64,000 nucleotides of DNA, from contig NZ_OY288126.1 of the NCBI RefSeq assembly GCF_958439165.1, positions 62,001 to 126,000 on the forward strand, given 5' to 3'. This DNA comes from an uncultured Hydrogenophaga sp. (lineage in GTDB: Bacteria > Pseudomonadota > Gammaproteobacteria > Burkholderiales > Burkholderiaceae_C). The notes below the pieces were generated by a model. It saw nothing but the letters and a program-made list of their open reading frames with translations. It made no database searches and was not told where the DNA came from. Position numbers and translations under genes: made by a program. Positions 1-9,318 of the stretch are shown piece by piece. Numbering within the stretch: position 1 is the stretch's first letter; the number at the start of each line of letters is the position of its first letter.

Positions 1-1
1 G

Positions 2-43
2 AACCACCCGCTGTGGCATGAAGAAGTGACGAAGGGTCGCTGA
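2..43 (+). CDS. Formate dehydrogenase gamma subunit, C-terminal tail (partial)
   Basis: Only the last 13 codons are in the window, reading NHPLWHEEVTKGR before TGA. The HPLW..EVTKG ending resembles the end of the membrane cytochrome b556 (gamma) subunits of respiratory formate dehydrogenases (FdnI/FdoI type). Those subunits pass electrons from the Fe-S beta subunit to quinone. The next gene is fdhE, whose usual place is directly behind the formate dehydrogenase structural genes, which supports the call. With so few residues the assignment rests mostly on context. Confidence 0.6.
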   Translation, partial: NHPLWHEEVTKGR

Positions 44-59
44 TCCTTTCGCCCTCCCG

Positions 60-95
60 CCCGGGCGTGGCGACACGCCCGGGTTCTGTTTTTTT
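60..95 (+). terminator. Rho-independent terminator or attenuator before fdhE
   Basis: A perfect 10-bp GC-rich stem (cccgggcgtg paired with cacgcccggg) closes on a GCGA tetraloop of the stable GNRA class. A run of seven T follows at 89-95. It lies between the formate dehydrogenase gamma tail and the fdhE ribosome-binding site. It probably lowers read-through from the structural genes into fdhE-selA-selB, since no separate fdhE promoter is obvious in the short gap. Confidence 0.85.
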
Positions 96-108
96 CAGGA
101 GTAGAACG

Positions 109-1146
109 ATGGTTGCTGGCGCCAAGGTGCGCGTGATGTCGCCGGAAGAGATCGCTGCCATGGGTGGCGGTGAATCCCCCTTCCTGCACTGGCCGCAGCG
201 TTCCACACTGTTCGCCGAGCGCGAGATGCGCCTGCGGCAGATCGCCGCCACCGGGCATGTGATGGGTGACTACCTGCGCTTCATGGCCGATCTGGCCCGC
301 GAGCAGCAGAAGCGCCTGAACGATTTCCCGGCCGTGCCGCTACCCGATGCGCAGGCCATCGACACCGCTGCCCGCCGGGGCCTGCCGCCGCTGCCCGCAG
401 CCGACTGGCCGCGCGATCCGCTGTGGCATGGCGTGGTGCGCCAGATGGCGGGCCAGCTGCGCGAAGCCGCACCGGCCGCCGCCCACCCGGCCCTGGACCG
501 CCTGGCCCAGGCCGACGATGTCTTTCTTGAACGGCAGGCCGACGCACTGCTCAACAACCTGAACACCGGACTCGACCTGGCCACCGCACCGGTGGTGGCT
601 GCGGCCTTGCAGGTGTACTGGACCCACATGCTGCTGTCAGTGCAGCAGCACCACACCGCACAGGGCCAGCCGGTGGGTCGCATCGACGACGAAGGCATGT
701 GCCCCTGCTGCGGCAGCCGGCCCACCGCCAGCATCACCCGCAGCAGCGGCGACGCCCCCGGCCAGCGCTACCTGCACTGCTCGCTGTGCGGCCTGCAGTG
801 GCACATGGTGCGCATCAAGTGCAGCCACTGCCTGAGCACCGGCAAGCTCGCCTACCACTCGCTCGACCGGGCCGACGCTCCTGTTCCGGCCGACGACGAA
901 GAGGCCGGCAACAGCGGCTCGCGCGCCGCCACGGCACCGGTCCAGGCCGAGACCTGCGACGACTGCGGCCACTACCTCAAGATCATGCACACCGACCGCG
1001 ACCCGTTCGTGGAGCCGGTGGCCGACGATCTGGCCACGCTCACCCTGGACCTGCTGGTCTCCGACACCGGCCAGACCCGGCACGGGGTGAACTTCATGCT
1101 GTTGTTCGGCGAGCCGGACGAAGCACCATCGCCCGGAGGCCACTGA
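109..1146 (+). CDS. fdhE: Formate dehydrogenase accessory protein FdhE
   Basis: FdhE is a cytoplasmic rubredoxin-like factor needed for active respiratory formate dehydrogenase; it binds the catalytic subunit before export. The 345-residue product has the family's cysteine pairs in order: CPCC near 198-201, CSLC at 224-227, CSHC at 238-241 and CDDC at 283-286, which fits iron or zinc binding in the C-terminal half. An in-frame GTG lies 14 codons upstream, inside the terminator stem, but the ATG used here has AGGAG seven bases before it. The stop overlaps the start of selA (TGATG). The product is slightly longer than E. coli FdhE because of an acidic insert around 255-280 between the last two cysteine pairs. 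Confidence 0.93.
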   Translation: MVAGAKVRVMSPEEIAAMGGGESPFLHWPQRSTLFAEREMRLRQIAATGHVMGDYLRFMADLAREQQKRLNDFPAVPLPDAQAIDTAARRGLPPLPAADWPRDPLWHGVVRQMAGQLREAAPAAAHPALDRLAQADDVFLERQADALLNNLNTGLDLATAPVVAAALQVYWTHMLLSVQQHHTAQGQPVGRIDDEGMCPCCGSRPTASITRSSGDAPGQRYLHCSLCGLQWHMVRIKCSHCLSTGKLAYHSLDRADAPVPADDEEAGNSGSRAATAPVQAETCDDCGHYLKIMHTDRDPFVEPVADDLATLTLDLLVSDTGQTRHGVNFMLLFGEPDEAPSPGGH

Positions 1147-2596
1147 TGGCCCGGCCCCACGAATCCGTCGTCGACGGTTCCGAGGCCCCTAGCCCGGTAC
1201 ACCCCAAAGACCTGCCCTCGGTCGATCGGCTGCTGCGCCTGCCGGCGGTGGCGACCCTGCTGGCCGAGCACGGGCACAGCTGCGTGGCCGACCAGGCCCG
1301 GCAGCTGATCGACCGCCTGCGGGCCCAGGCACTGGCCGGCTCGCTGCAGGCTGCGGCCCTGGCCCCCGCCAGCCTGGAAGAACGCATGCGTGAAGCGGTG
1401 CGCGAGCACCTGTCGCCACGGATGCGCACCGTCATCAACCTCACCGGCACGGTCATCCACACCAACCTGGGCCGCGCGCTGCTGTCCGACGCCGCACTGC
1501 AGCACCTGCTGGCCATGATGGCCCAGCCCAACAATCTCGAATACGACCTGGCCAGCGGCGGCCGGGGCGACCGCGACACGGTGGTGGAGGAGCTGCTGTG
1601 TCAGCTCACCGGCGCCGAGGCCGCCACCGTGGTCAACAACAACGCGGCCGCCGTGCTGCTGACCATTGCCGCCCTGGCCCGTGGCCGCGAGGTGATCGTC
1701 TCGCGTGGCGAGCTGGTCGAGATCGGCGGCGCCTTCCGCATGCCCGATGTCATGGCCAGCGCCGGCGCGACGCTGGTGGAAGTCGGCACCACCAACCGCA
1801 CCCACCCGCGGGACTACGAACAGGCCATCACCGAGCGCACCGGCCTGCTCATGAAGGTGCACACCAGCAACTACGCGGTGCAGGGCTTCACCACGGCCGT
1901 GGACGAAGCCGAGATCGCCCGCATCGCCCACGCCCGCGGCCTGCCCATGGCCACCGACCTGGGCAGCGGTGCGCTGGTCGACATGAGCCAGTGGGGCCTG
2001 CCGCACGAGCCCACCCCGCGCGAGAAGGTCGAGGCCGGCTGCGACGTGGTCACCTTCAGCGGCGACAAGCTGCTCGGCGGGCCGCAGGCGGGTCTGATCG
2101 TCGGCACCCGCGAAGCGGTGGGCCGCATCCGCAAGTTCCCCATGAAGCGTGCGCTGCGCATGAGCAAGCTGCCGCTGGCCGCGCTGGAGGCCACGCTCAT
2201 GCTCTACCTGCGGCCCGAACGGCTCACGCAGGACCTGCCCACCCTGCGCCTGCTGACCCGGCCTGCCGAACAGATCCGCGAGCTGGCACAAAGCCTGTTG
2301 CCGGCGGTGCAGGCTGCGCTGTCTCCGCGCTTCGAGGTGACGGTGTGCGAGCTGCTCGGTCAGATCGGTTCGGGCTCCTTGCCGGTGGACCGCCTGCCCT
2401 CGGCCGGCCTGGCGCTGGCACCGCTGCAGCGCAAGGGCGCCGGCCGTGCACTGGACGAACTGGCCACCGCGCTGCGCAGCCTGCCGCAACCGGTGATCGG
2501 CCGCATTTCCGAAGATCGCCTGCTGCTCGACCTGCGCTGCCTCGAGAACCCGCAGCCTTTCCTGGCCCAGCTCCCGCAGCTGAAGGAGGCCATGGC

Positions 2597-2600
<4 letters not shown>
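1146..2600 (+). CDS. selA: L-seryl-tRNA(Sec) selenium transferase SelA
   Basis: SelA is a PLP enzyme of fold type I that converts seryl-tRNA(Sec) to selenocysteinyl-tRNA(Sec) using selenophosphate. The 484-residue product carries the SelA core. INLTGTVIHTNLGRA is at about 97-111, and the PLP-binding lysine is K308 within TFSGDKLLGGPQAG. Length matches the family (about 460-480). The ATG overlaps the fdhE stop by one base and the 3' end overlaps selB, so fdhE-selA-selB is one translationally coupled unit. The decameric enzyme works in the cytoplasm on the tRNA encoded about 2 kb downstream. Confidence 0.97.
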
Positions 2601-4516
<1,916 letters not shown>

Positions 4517-4573
4517 TTCTCCCGATATGATGCGCAGCCTTCAGAGCGGCAACCAGCCGCCGACACGATTTCA

Positions 4574-4669
4574 GGAAGGGACACGGCCCTGGTGGGCCGG
4601 CCGGGCTTCAAACCCGGTGGGTGACGCCATGCGTTGCCGGGTGGGTTCGACTCCCATTCCCTTCCGCCA
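4574..4669 (+). tRNA. selC: tRNA-Sec (anticodon TCA)
   Basis: This 96-nt gene has the bacterial selenocysteine tRNA hallmarks. The acceptor stem is 8 bp (GGAAGGGA with TCCCTTCC), the anticodon TCA lies at 4608-4610 in the loop between ccggg and cccgg, the variable arm is long, the T loop is GGGTTCGACTCCC, and the discriminator G is followed by an encoded CCA. It lies 57 bp behind selB and 26 bp before the next gene on the same strand, so it is probably transcribed with the sel operon and released by processing. Confidence 0.97.
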
Positions 4670-4695
4670 ACTTCTGCAGCCAGCCGGAGCCTGAC

Positions 4696-5163
4696 ATGGA
4701 CCGCGCCGCTGCACACTTCCCCGCCGACCTGCTTTACCTGATCGAGCACCAGGTCTGGGCCCGCCTCGACGGGCCCCAGCAGGCCACGGTGGGCATCACC
4801 TCGCTGGGCATCCGGCTGGCCGGCGAGATCTACATGTGCCGCCCCAAGCCGGTCGGCACCGAGGTCGTCCAGGGCCGGTCGGTGGGCGTGGTGGAACTGG
4901 CCAAATCCATCGTCTCGGTCAAGACGCCCTTCAGTGGCCAGGTGGTCGAGATCAATCCGCGCCTGGCCAGCCAGCCGGAGCTGGTGCACACCGACCCGTA
5001 CGGTGAAGGATGGCTGGCTCGACTGCAGCTGTCGGCTCCCGAGTCGGAATGTGCTGCTCTGGTCATGGGCGATGCGGTCTGGCCGGCCATGGAGGCCCAT
5101 GCTCGGCTTTACCGCATCGGGCTGGAGCCACAGCAGCAACCGCAACCGGAGCACGGAGCGTGA
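4696..5163 (+). CDS. GcvH-like lipoyl-carrier protein
   Basis: The 155-residue product follows the H-protein pattern. It has YLIEHQVWARL (like YTxDHEWV), then GITSLGIRLAGEI, and the lipoylation segment VVELAKSIVSVKTPFSG, where K70 aligns with the lipoyl lysine of GcvH. It is diverged from the true glycine-cleavage GcvH at 53524-53895: the canonical ESVKA is ELAKS and the C-terminus is longer. H-like lipoate-binding proteins are known partners of sulfur-oxidising heterodisulfide-reductase systems, but no hdr genes are present here. It overlaps the next gene by 4 bp. A role as a lipoyl-based sulfur or redox carrier linked to formate dehydrogenase is inference. Confidence 0.8.
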   Translation: MDRAAAHFPADLLYLIEHQVWARLDGPQQATVGITSLGIRLAGEIYMCRPKPVGTEVVQGRSVGVVELAKSIVSVKTPFSGQVVEINPRLASQPELVHTDPYGEGWLARLQLSAPESECAALVMGDAVWPAMEAHARLYRIGLEPQQQPQPEHGA

Positions 5164-5585
5164 ACCGGCCTGCCACCTTCACCGAGCTGCCGCACGACCC
5201 TGCCATGCAGGCGGCCGGCATCGCCATCCTGCTGTGGGCCAGCGAGCCCGAGGCGCCGCACCGGCTGGTCACACCGTTCTTCCATGCGGCTGCAGCCGCC
5301 GCCATGGACACGCCGGTGGAAATCTATTTCACCGCGCGCAGCGTGCAGCTGCTGGTGCCCGGCGTGGCGGCGCAGCTGCGCGCCAGCCCCCACCACGACA
5401 AGACGGTCTACGACGCCCTGCAGGAAGCCGTGGGCCATGGCGCGCGCCTGCTGGCCTGCACCGATGCCCTGCATGCGCAAGGCGTCGACCCGCAGCACCT
5501 CATTCCGGAATGCCGTGAACGCGGCGGTGCGGTGCAGTTCATGGCCCGCGCTGCCGATCTGCGCTGGCGCACCCTGGTGTATTGA
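5160..5585 (+). CDS. DsrE-like sulfur-relay family protein
   Basis: The 141-residue alpha/beta product resembles the DsrE/DsrF/YchN fold. It has an N-terminal strand AAGIAILLWASEPE, a helical segment FFHAAAAAAMDTPVEIYFT, and a conserved cysteine segment LLACTDALHAQGVD (C100) that fits the sulfur-accepting cysteine. A second cysteine, C118, follows. The start is the GTG overlapping the upstream stop (GTGA); an ATG 15 codons later is the alternative. It sits between a lipoyl carrier and a flavin nitroreductase, suggesting a small thiol-transfer set. Its substrate is unknown. Confidence 0.7.
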   Translation: MNRPATFTELPHDPAMQAAGIAILLWASEPEAPHRLVTPFFHAAAAAAMDTPVEIYFTARSVQLLVPGVAAQLRASPHHDKTVYDALQEAVGHGARLLACTDALHAQGVDPQHLIPECRERGGAVQFMARAADLRWRTLVY

Positions 5586-6161
5586 ATGAACGCCACCGAC
5601 CCGCTGCACCTGCTGCTCAGCCGCTGTTCGGTCGGCACACGGCAACTGCAGGAACCCGCCCCCACCGACGAAGAACTGCACCGCATGGTGCAGGCGGCCC
5701 TGCGGGCGCCCGACCACGCCGGCCTGGTGCCATACCGGTTCCATGCCATTCGCGGCTCGGCCCGCGACGCTCTGGCCGACCTGTTCGAGCAGGCCGCGCT
5801 GGATGCCGGCAAGGACGCCACCCAGGCCACCCGCGACCGCGACCGGGCGCTCGGTGCGCCGCTGCTGCTGGCCGTGGTGGCCCGCATCGACCAGGGCCAC
5901 CCGGTGGCCGGTGTGCACGAACAGTGGATGGCGGTCGGCGGCGCCGTGACCAACCTGCTCAATGCCGTCCATGCCCTGGGCTACGCCGGCAAGATGCTGT
6001 CCGGCTCCAAGGTCCGCGCAGGGCCAGTGGTCGCCGCCTTCTGCGGCCCCGGCGAAACGCTGGTGGGCTGGGTGGTGCTGGGCACCACCACCCACCCAGG
6101 TCGCCGCAAGTTCGACAAGCCGGCACCGCAGCAGGTGCTGGTGAGCTGGGACGGATGCTGA
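5586..6161 (+). CDS. Nitroreductase family protein
   Basis: The 191-residue product has the FMN nitroreductase fold of the YdjA type: LLSRCSVGTRQLQEPAP at the N-terminus (RxS/T phosphate-binding region), RAPDHAGLVPYRF, EQWMAVGGAVTNLLNAVHALGY, and a C-terminal GWVVLGTT. YdjA-type enzymes are small dimeric NAD(P)H-dependent oxidoreductases with poorly defined physiological substrates. The ATG is four bases after the stop of the DsrE-like gene, so the two are co-translated. Its last codons form one copy of a 35-bp direct repeat whose second copy lies 6.9 kb downstream. Confidence 0.88.
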   Translation: MNATDPLHLLLSRCSVGTRQLQEPAPTDEELHRMVQAALRAPDHAGLVPYRFHAIRGSARDALADLFEQAALDAGKDATQATRDRDRALGAPLLLAVVARIDQGHPVAGVHEQWMAVGGAVTNLLNAVHALGYAGKMLSGSKVRAGPVVAAFCGPGETLVGWVVLGTTTHPGRRKFDKPAPQQVLVSWDGC

Positions 6162-6163
6162 GC
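6129..6163 (+). repeat. Direct repeat, left copy (nitroreductase 3' end)
   Basis: This 35-bp segment encodes QQVLVSWDG and the stop region of the nitroreductase. It recurs at 13059-13093 with only two mismatches in the same orientation. The similarity stops at once on both sides. The pair brackets the two-component system and hemolysin-family operon. Confidence 0.85.
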
Positions 6164-6164
6164 C

Positions 6165-6278
6165 GAACCATGGAGTGATCGGTCCGAGAAGGATCGCGCC
6201 GATCGCCCCGTACTCCGGGCCCGAGGCATTGCCGACCAGAACGCTGGACAGGGTGACCCAACCCAAGTCGCTGGCCAT
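6165..6278 (-). pseudogene. Possible truncated membrane-protein fragment
   Basis: On the minus strand an ATG-started frame encodes a hydrophobic, glycine-rich stretch (WVTLSSVLVGN then YGAIGAILLGPI) that looks like the start of a membrane protein. It runs straight into the antisense of the nitroreductase end and has no credible continuation. There is no clear ribosome-binding site. It may be a remnant left at the junction of the inserted block; chance hydrophobicity cannot be excluded. Confidence 0.22.
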
Positions 6279-6326
6279 CGCTCATGCCACCCGCCAGGTT
6301 TCGCCGGTCAACTTGGTGGCGCAAGC

Positions 6327-6348
6327 CCTTAAGCCCGTGCAAATCTTG
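6327..6348 (+). promoter_or_regulatory. Candidate response-regulator box, copy A
   Basis: The sequence is CCTTAAGCCCGTGCAAATCTTG. It matches copy B upstream of the divergent five-gene operon at 17 of 22 positions with no gap (shared CCTTAA, C, GCAAATCTTG). CTTAAG-N5-GCAAAT has the 11-bp half-site spacing of PmrA/QseB boxes (CTTAAT-N5-CTTAAT), though the second half matches weakly. It precedes the two-component genes and may mediate autoregulation. Confidence 0.55.
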
Positions 6349-6368
6349 GAGGTCCACGATCTGCAGCG

Positions 6369-6593
6369 ATGGAAAAGCTCACCTTTTTGGCTGCCACACG
6401 ACGTCCGGGTCTGTATGTAACGCAGAAGCAGGTGTGTGCGCGTGCTGCCGCCATGGCTGCAGCACTGCTGCTCGTCATCTGTGTCGATTGCGCGGTCTAC
6501 CTCGCCTTGTCAGGTGAGCCGGCTGCGTGGGAGACGCTGCTGCTCCGGGCGCCTGGCTGGGTCTGCGCTCAGTGGCGCGCCTGCTCCGCATAA
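6369..6593 (+). CDS. Possible small membrane protein (uncertain)
   Basis: A 74-codon frame beginning MEKLTFLAATRRPGLY contains one hydrophobic stretch (AAAMAAALLLVICVDCAVYLAL) that could span the membrane once. It starts 20 bp after the candidate regulatory box and ends 40 bp before the response regulator. A GGAGG lies too far upstream (about 16 bases) to be a normal ribosome-binding site. I recognise no family. It could be a small TCS accessory protein or simply leader sequence. Confidence 0.25.
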   Translation: MEKLTFLAATRRPGLYVTQKQVCARAAAMAAALLLVICVDCAVYLALSGEPAAWETLLLRAPGWVCAQWRACSA

Positions 6594-6633
6594 TCACGGG
6601 GTCCGCATACCCGGGCGGACGGGAGTGGCGCTC

Positions 6634-7308
6634 ATGCGTGTGTTGATTGTGGAAGACGACGTCCTGCTCGGCCGGGCCCTGGCGGCCGGGCTGCGCCAGC
6701 TCGGTCATGCGATCGACTGGTTCGGCAATGGCACCGACGCTGATGGCGCCTTGCTCGCCACGCCATACGACGCGATGGTCCTGGACCTCGGCTTGCCCGG
6801 TGGGGACGGTCTGGTGTGGTTGCGTCGCTGGCGGGATCGCGGCGTCAAGTTGCCCGTGTTGGTGCTGACCGCCCGCGATGGCGTCGATCAACGCATCGCG
6901 GGGCTGGATTCCGGCGCTGACGACTACCTGCTCAAACCGATCACGATCGACGAACTGGCGGCCCGGCTGCGTGCCTTGTTGCGCCGCTCTTCGGGTCGCG
7001 CGCAATCCACCTGGCGCCACGGCGATCTGGAGTACGAACCGGCGAGCAAGCTGGTCCGCTGGAAGGGGCAAGGCGTTAACCTCACTGCGCGCGAACTGGC
7101 ACTGCTCGAAGCCCTGATGCTCGATCCTCAACGTGTCATGTCGAAGGCGCTGCTGCGGGAGAAGCTCTACGACTGGGACGACGCCGAACCCGAAGGCAAT
7201 GCCCTCGAGGTCCACATACATCACCTGCGACGGAAGATCGATGCGGGCATCGTGCGCACAGTCCGTGGCGTGGGCTATTCATTGGGCGCGATCGAGACCG
7301 AGCAATGA
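6634..7308 (+). CDS. OmpR-family response regulator, QseB/PmrA-like
   Basis: The 224-residue product has a receiver domain with the acidic pocket EDD at 7-9, phospho-acceptor D51 in VLDLGLPGGDG, and the lysine in DDYLLKP. A winged-helix DNA-binding domain follows, with LTARELALLEALM and a terminal VRTVRGVGYSLG. This is the QseB/PmrA/TctD branch. The ATG is preceded by a GGGAG motif. It overlaps the kinase gene by 4 bp. It probably binds the CCTTAA-type boxes found upstream of itself and of the hemolysin-family operon. Confidence 0.93.
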   Translation: MRVLIVEDDVLLGRALAAGLRQLGHAIDWFGNGTDADGALLATPYDAMVLDLGLPGGDGLVWLRRWRDRGVKLPVLVLTARDGVDQRIAGLDSGADDYLLKPITIDELAARLRALLRRSSGRAQSTWRHGDLEYEPASKLVRWKGQGVNLTARELALLEALMLDPQRVMSKALLREKLYDWDDAEPEGNALEVHIHHLRRKIDAGIVRTVRGVGYSLGAIETEQ

Positions 7309-8666
7309 GTCTGCAGCGCCGCCTGATGATCTATCTGCTGGTCTGTGCACCCCTGGTGTGGGCAGCGGCGGTGGCCATATCGGTCAATCGCTCGCGCCAT
7401 GAGGTGAACGAGCTGTACGACACCGAGCTGATACGCCTGGCACGACAGATTCAGGCCACCCTGCTGCCCTCCTTGCCCCTGCAGGGCAGGAAGAGATTCC
7501 CTCCCTTGCCGCAAGCCGGCGAACCGGACAGTGGCGAAGGGGATGTGCGCGACCTGGCCGTCGTGGTGTGGGACCGCAACGGAACGATCGTCATGTCGGA
7601 TCGTGAGGGGGAGAGCCTGCCGTTCAACGCGAACGCGGTCGGCTTTCTCAGCACGTCCGTCGCCGGTCAGCCGTGGCGCGTCTATTACATGCAGTCTTCA
7701 TCGGGCCAGTGGCTGGTCGGCGTGGGCCAGGGACTGTATGAACGCGACGAGGTGGTTTACGACCTGGTCGCCAGCCAGATATTGCCCTGGCTGCTGGTGC
7801 TGCCCATGTTGCTGCTGGCGATGGCCTGGGCCGTGCGCCGGGCCCTGGCTCCGCTCCACGAGCTCACCGGCAATCTGCTGAGCAGAGACGCGGCCGATCT
7901 CGACGCCGTGCCTGCAGCGCAGGCCCCGACCGAGCTCAAGCCCTTGCTGAGCGCCATGAACAGTCTCTTCGAGCGAATCGACGGTTTGTTGAAACGGGAG
8001 CGCCGGTTCACGGCCGATGCAGCACACGAGCTGCGCACCCCGCTGGCGGTGTTGCGCGCGCAGTGGGATGTGGTCAAACGCTCGCAGAGCCCCGACGAAC
8101 GCAGGCTGGCGCAACAACAGATGGACGAGGGACTCACGCGCATGGACCGGCTGGTCACGCAGATGCTGGCCCTGTCCCGTGCCGAGACCGCCACTGCCGA
8201 GCTCCTCGATGCCGAGGTGGACTGGCCACGGATCGTGGAGCAGGTGATGAGCGACTGCCTGGAGCTGGCCAACCGCCGTTCCATCGAGCTGGCTTGCGAA
8301 TGGCCTGCATCGGAAAGGCCTCCCATGCCGCTGATGGGGAACACCCACCTGGTCACCGTGCTGTTGCGCAACCTCATGGACAACGCTGCGCGCTATGCGC
8401 CTCGATGCAGTACCGTCCTGCTGCGACTGGGCACCGCACAGCTCGAAGTTGAAAACCAGGGCGGTCCCCTGTCTGCCGAGCAGCTGGCCGGGTTCGGCCA
8501 GCGGTTCCATCGGGCGCCAGGGCAGGAGGAGGTCGGCAGCGGTCTGGGCATCTCCATCGCACAGCGCATTGCATCGCTGCACGGGCTGGAGATCGTCTAT
8601 GACGCTGACCCGGACGCAGCGACGGTACGCGCTACCGTGCGCTTCGCTCCGGTCACTTCTGGCTGA
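7305..8666 (+). CDS. Sensor histidine kinase, QseC/PmrB-like
   Basis: The 453-residue membrane kinase has a first TM helix at about 8-26, a periplasmic sensor of about 125 residues, a second TM at about 158-177, a HAMP-like linker, a HisKA box FTADAAHELRTPLAVL with H241, and an ATPase domain with NLMDNAARYAP (N box) and GSGLGISIAQ (G box). The periplasmic segment contains the QseC-like DLAVVVWDRNGTIVMSD. The ATG overlaps the regulator stop. The last 14 bp overlap, tail to tail, the secreted TPR-like gene on the other strand. The signal it senses is unknown. Confidence 0.93.
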   Translation: MSLQRRLMIYLLVCAPLVWAAAVAISVNRSRHEVNELYDTELIRLARQIQATLLPSLPLQGRKRFPPLPQAGEPDSGEGDVRDLAVVVWDRNGTIVMSDREGESLPFNANAVGFLSTSVAGQPWRVYYMQSSSGQWLVGVGQGLYERDEVVYDLVASQILPWLLVLPMLLLAMAWAVRRALAPLHELTGNLLSRDAADLDAVPAAQAPTELKPLLSAMNSLFERIDGLLKRERRFTADAAHELRTPLAVLRAQWDVVKRSQSPDERRLAQQQMDEGLTRMDRLVTQMLALSRAETATAELLDAEVDWPRIVEQVMSDCLELANRRSIELACEWPASERPPMPLMGNTHLVTVLLRNLMDNAARYAPRCSTVLLRLGTAQLEVENQGGPLSAEQLAGFGQRFHRAPGQEEVGSGLGISIAQRIASLHGLEIVYDADPDAATVRATVRFAPVTSG

Positions 8667-9318
8667 TCTTGTCGAGCAGCTGGCGCACCTCTTCACGCCG
8701 CCCGGTGTCTGCAATCTGACGGCCCGCGCGTGCAGGTGCCAGCAGGGCGCGCTCGAGGTAGATCACCGCTTTCTCCCTTTGCTTGGTCTCCACCAGGTAC
8801 TCGCCGTAGAAAAAGTTGGGGTCGATGCCCTTCGGGTTGATGGCCAGCGCCTTCTGCAGCAGCTCGTCGGCCTTGGCCTTGTCGCCAAATGCGACGGGCC
8901 AGCCAGGCACCTTGTAATACAGCACTCCCAGGCTGTTGTAGGCCGAGCCTTCAAGTGCGTTGCCGTCGATCTGAATCGCAGCCTCATAAAGCGCCTTGGC
9001 CTGCTTGACCAGGCTCAGTGCACCCAGCCCACCTTTTTCGCCAGCATGGGAGCTGACGATGATTCCCTCCCACACCAGCGGCTCGCTGCGCCCCGGGAAC
9101 GACTCACTGACCTTGTGTGCCTTCAAGGTCAAGGCCTCGAAACGCTTCTCGCGTTCGGTCGGTGCCGTCTGGTAGCGGATGACTTCCCAATCGCGCTGCA
9201 GGTCGGCCACGGCGTCGTCGACCGGTGCCGCGTGGACTACCGAAACAGGCAGCACGCTGGCGGCGGCCAGCAGGAACGCGCCGCAGGCGCGCAGGAATGT
9301 GGGGCGATCAATGTGCAT
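8653..9318 (-). CDS. Secreted TPR-like protein of the hemolysin-family operon
   Basis: The 221-residue product begins with a classical signal peptide (RPTFLRACGAFLLAAASVLPVSVVHA, likely cut after VHA), so it acts in the periplasm or outside. The mature part is helical with TPR-like repeats: YNSLGVLYYKVPGWPVAFGD, KADELLQKALAINP and EYLVETKQREKAVIYLERALL. The ATG has AGGAG nearby and lies inside the last 11 bp of the SDR gene, so it is coupled to it as the last gene of the operon. A transport or assembly role for the operon product is inference. Confidence 0.75.
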   Translation of the reverse strand: MHIDRPTFLRACGAFLLAAASVLPVSVVHAAPVDDAVADLQRDWEVIRYQTAPTEREKRFEALTLKAHKVSESFPGRSEPLVWEGIIVSSHAGEKGGLGALSLVKQAKALYEAAIQIDGNALEGSAYNSLGVLYYKVPGWPVAFGDKAKADELLQKALAINPKGIDPNFFYGEYLVETKQREKAVIYLERALLAPARAGRQIADTGRREEVRQLLDKISQK

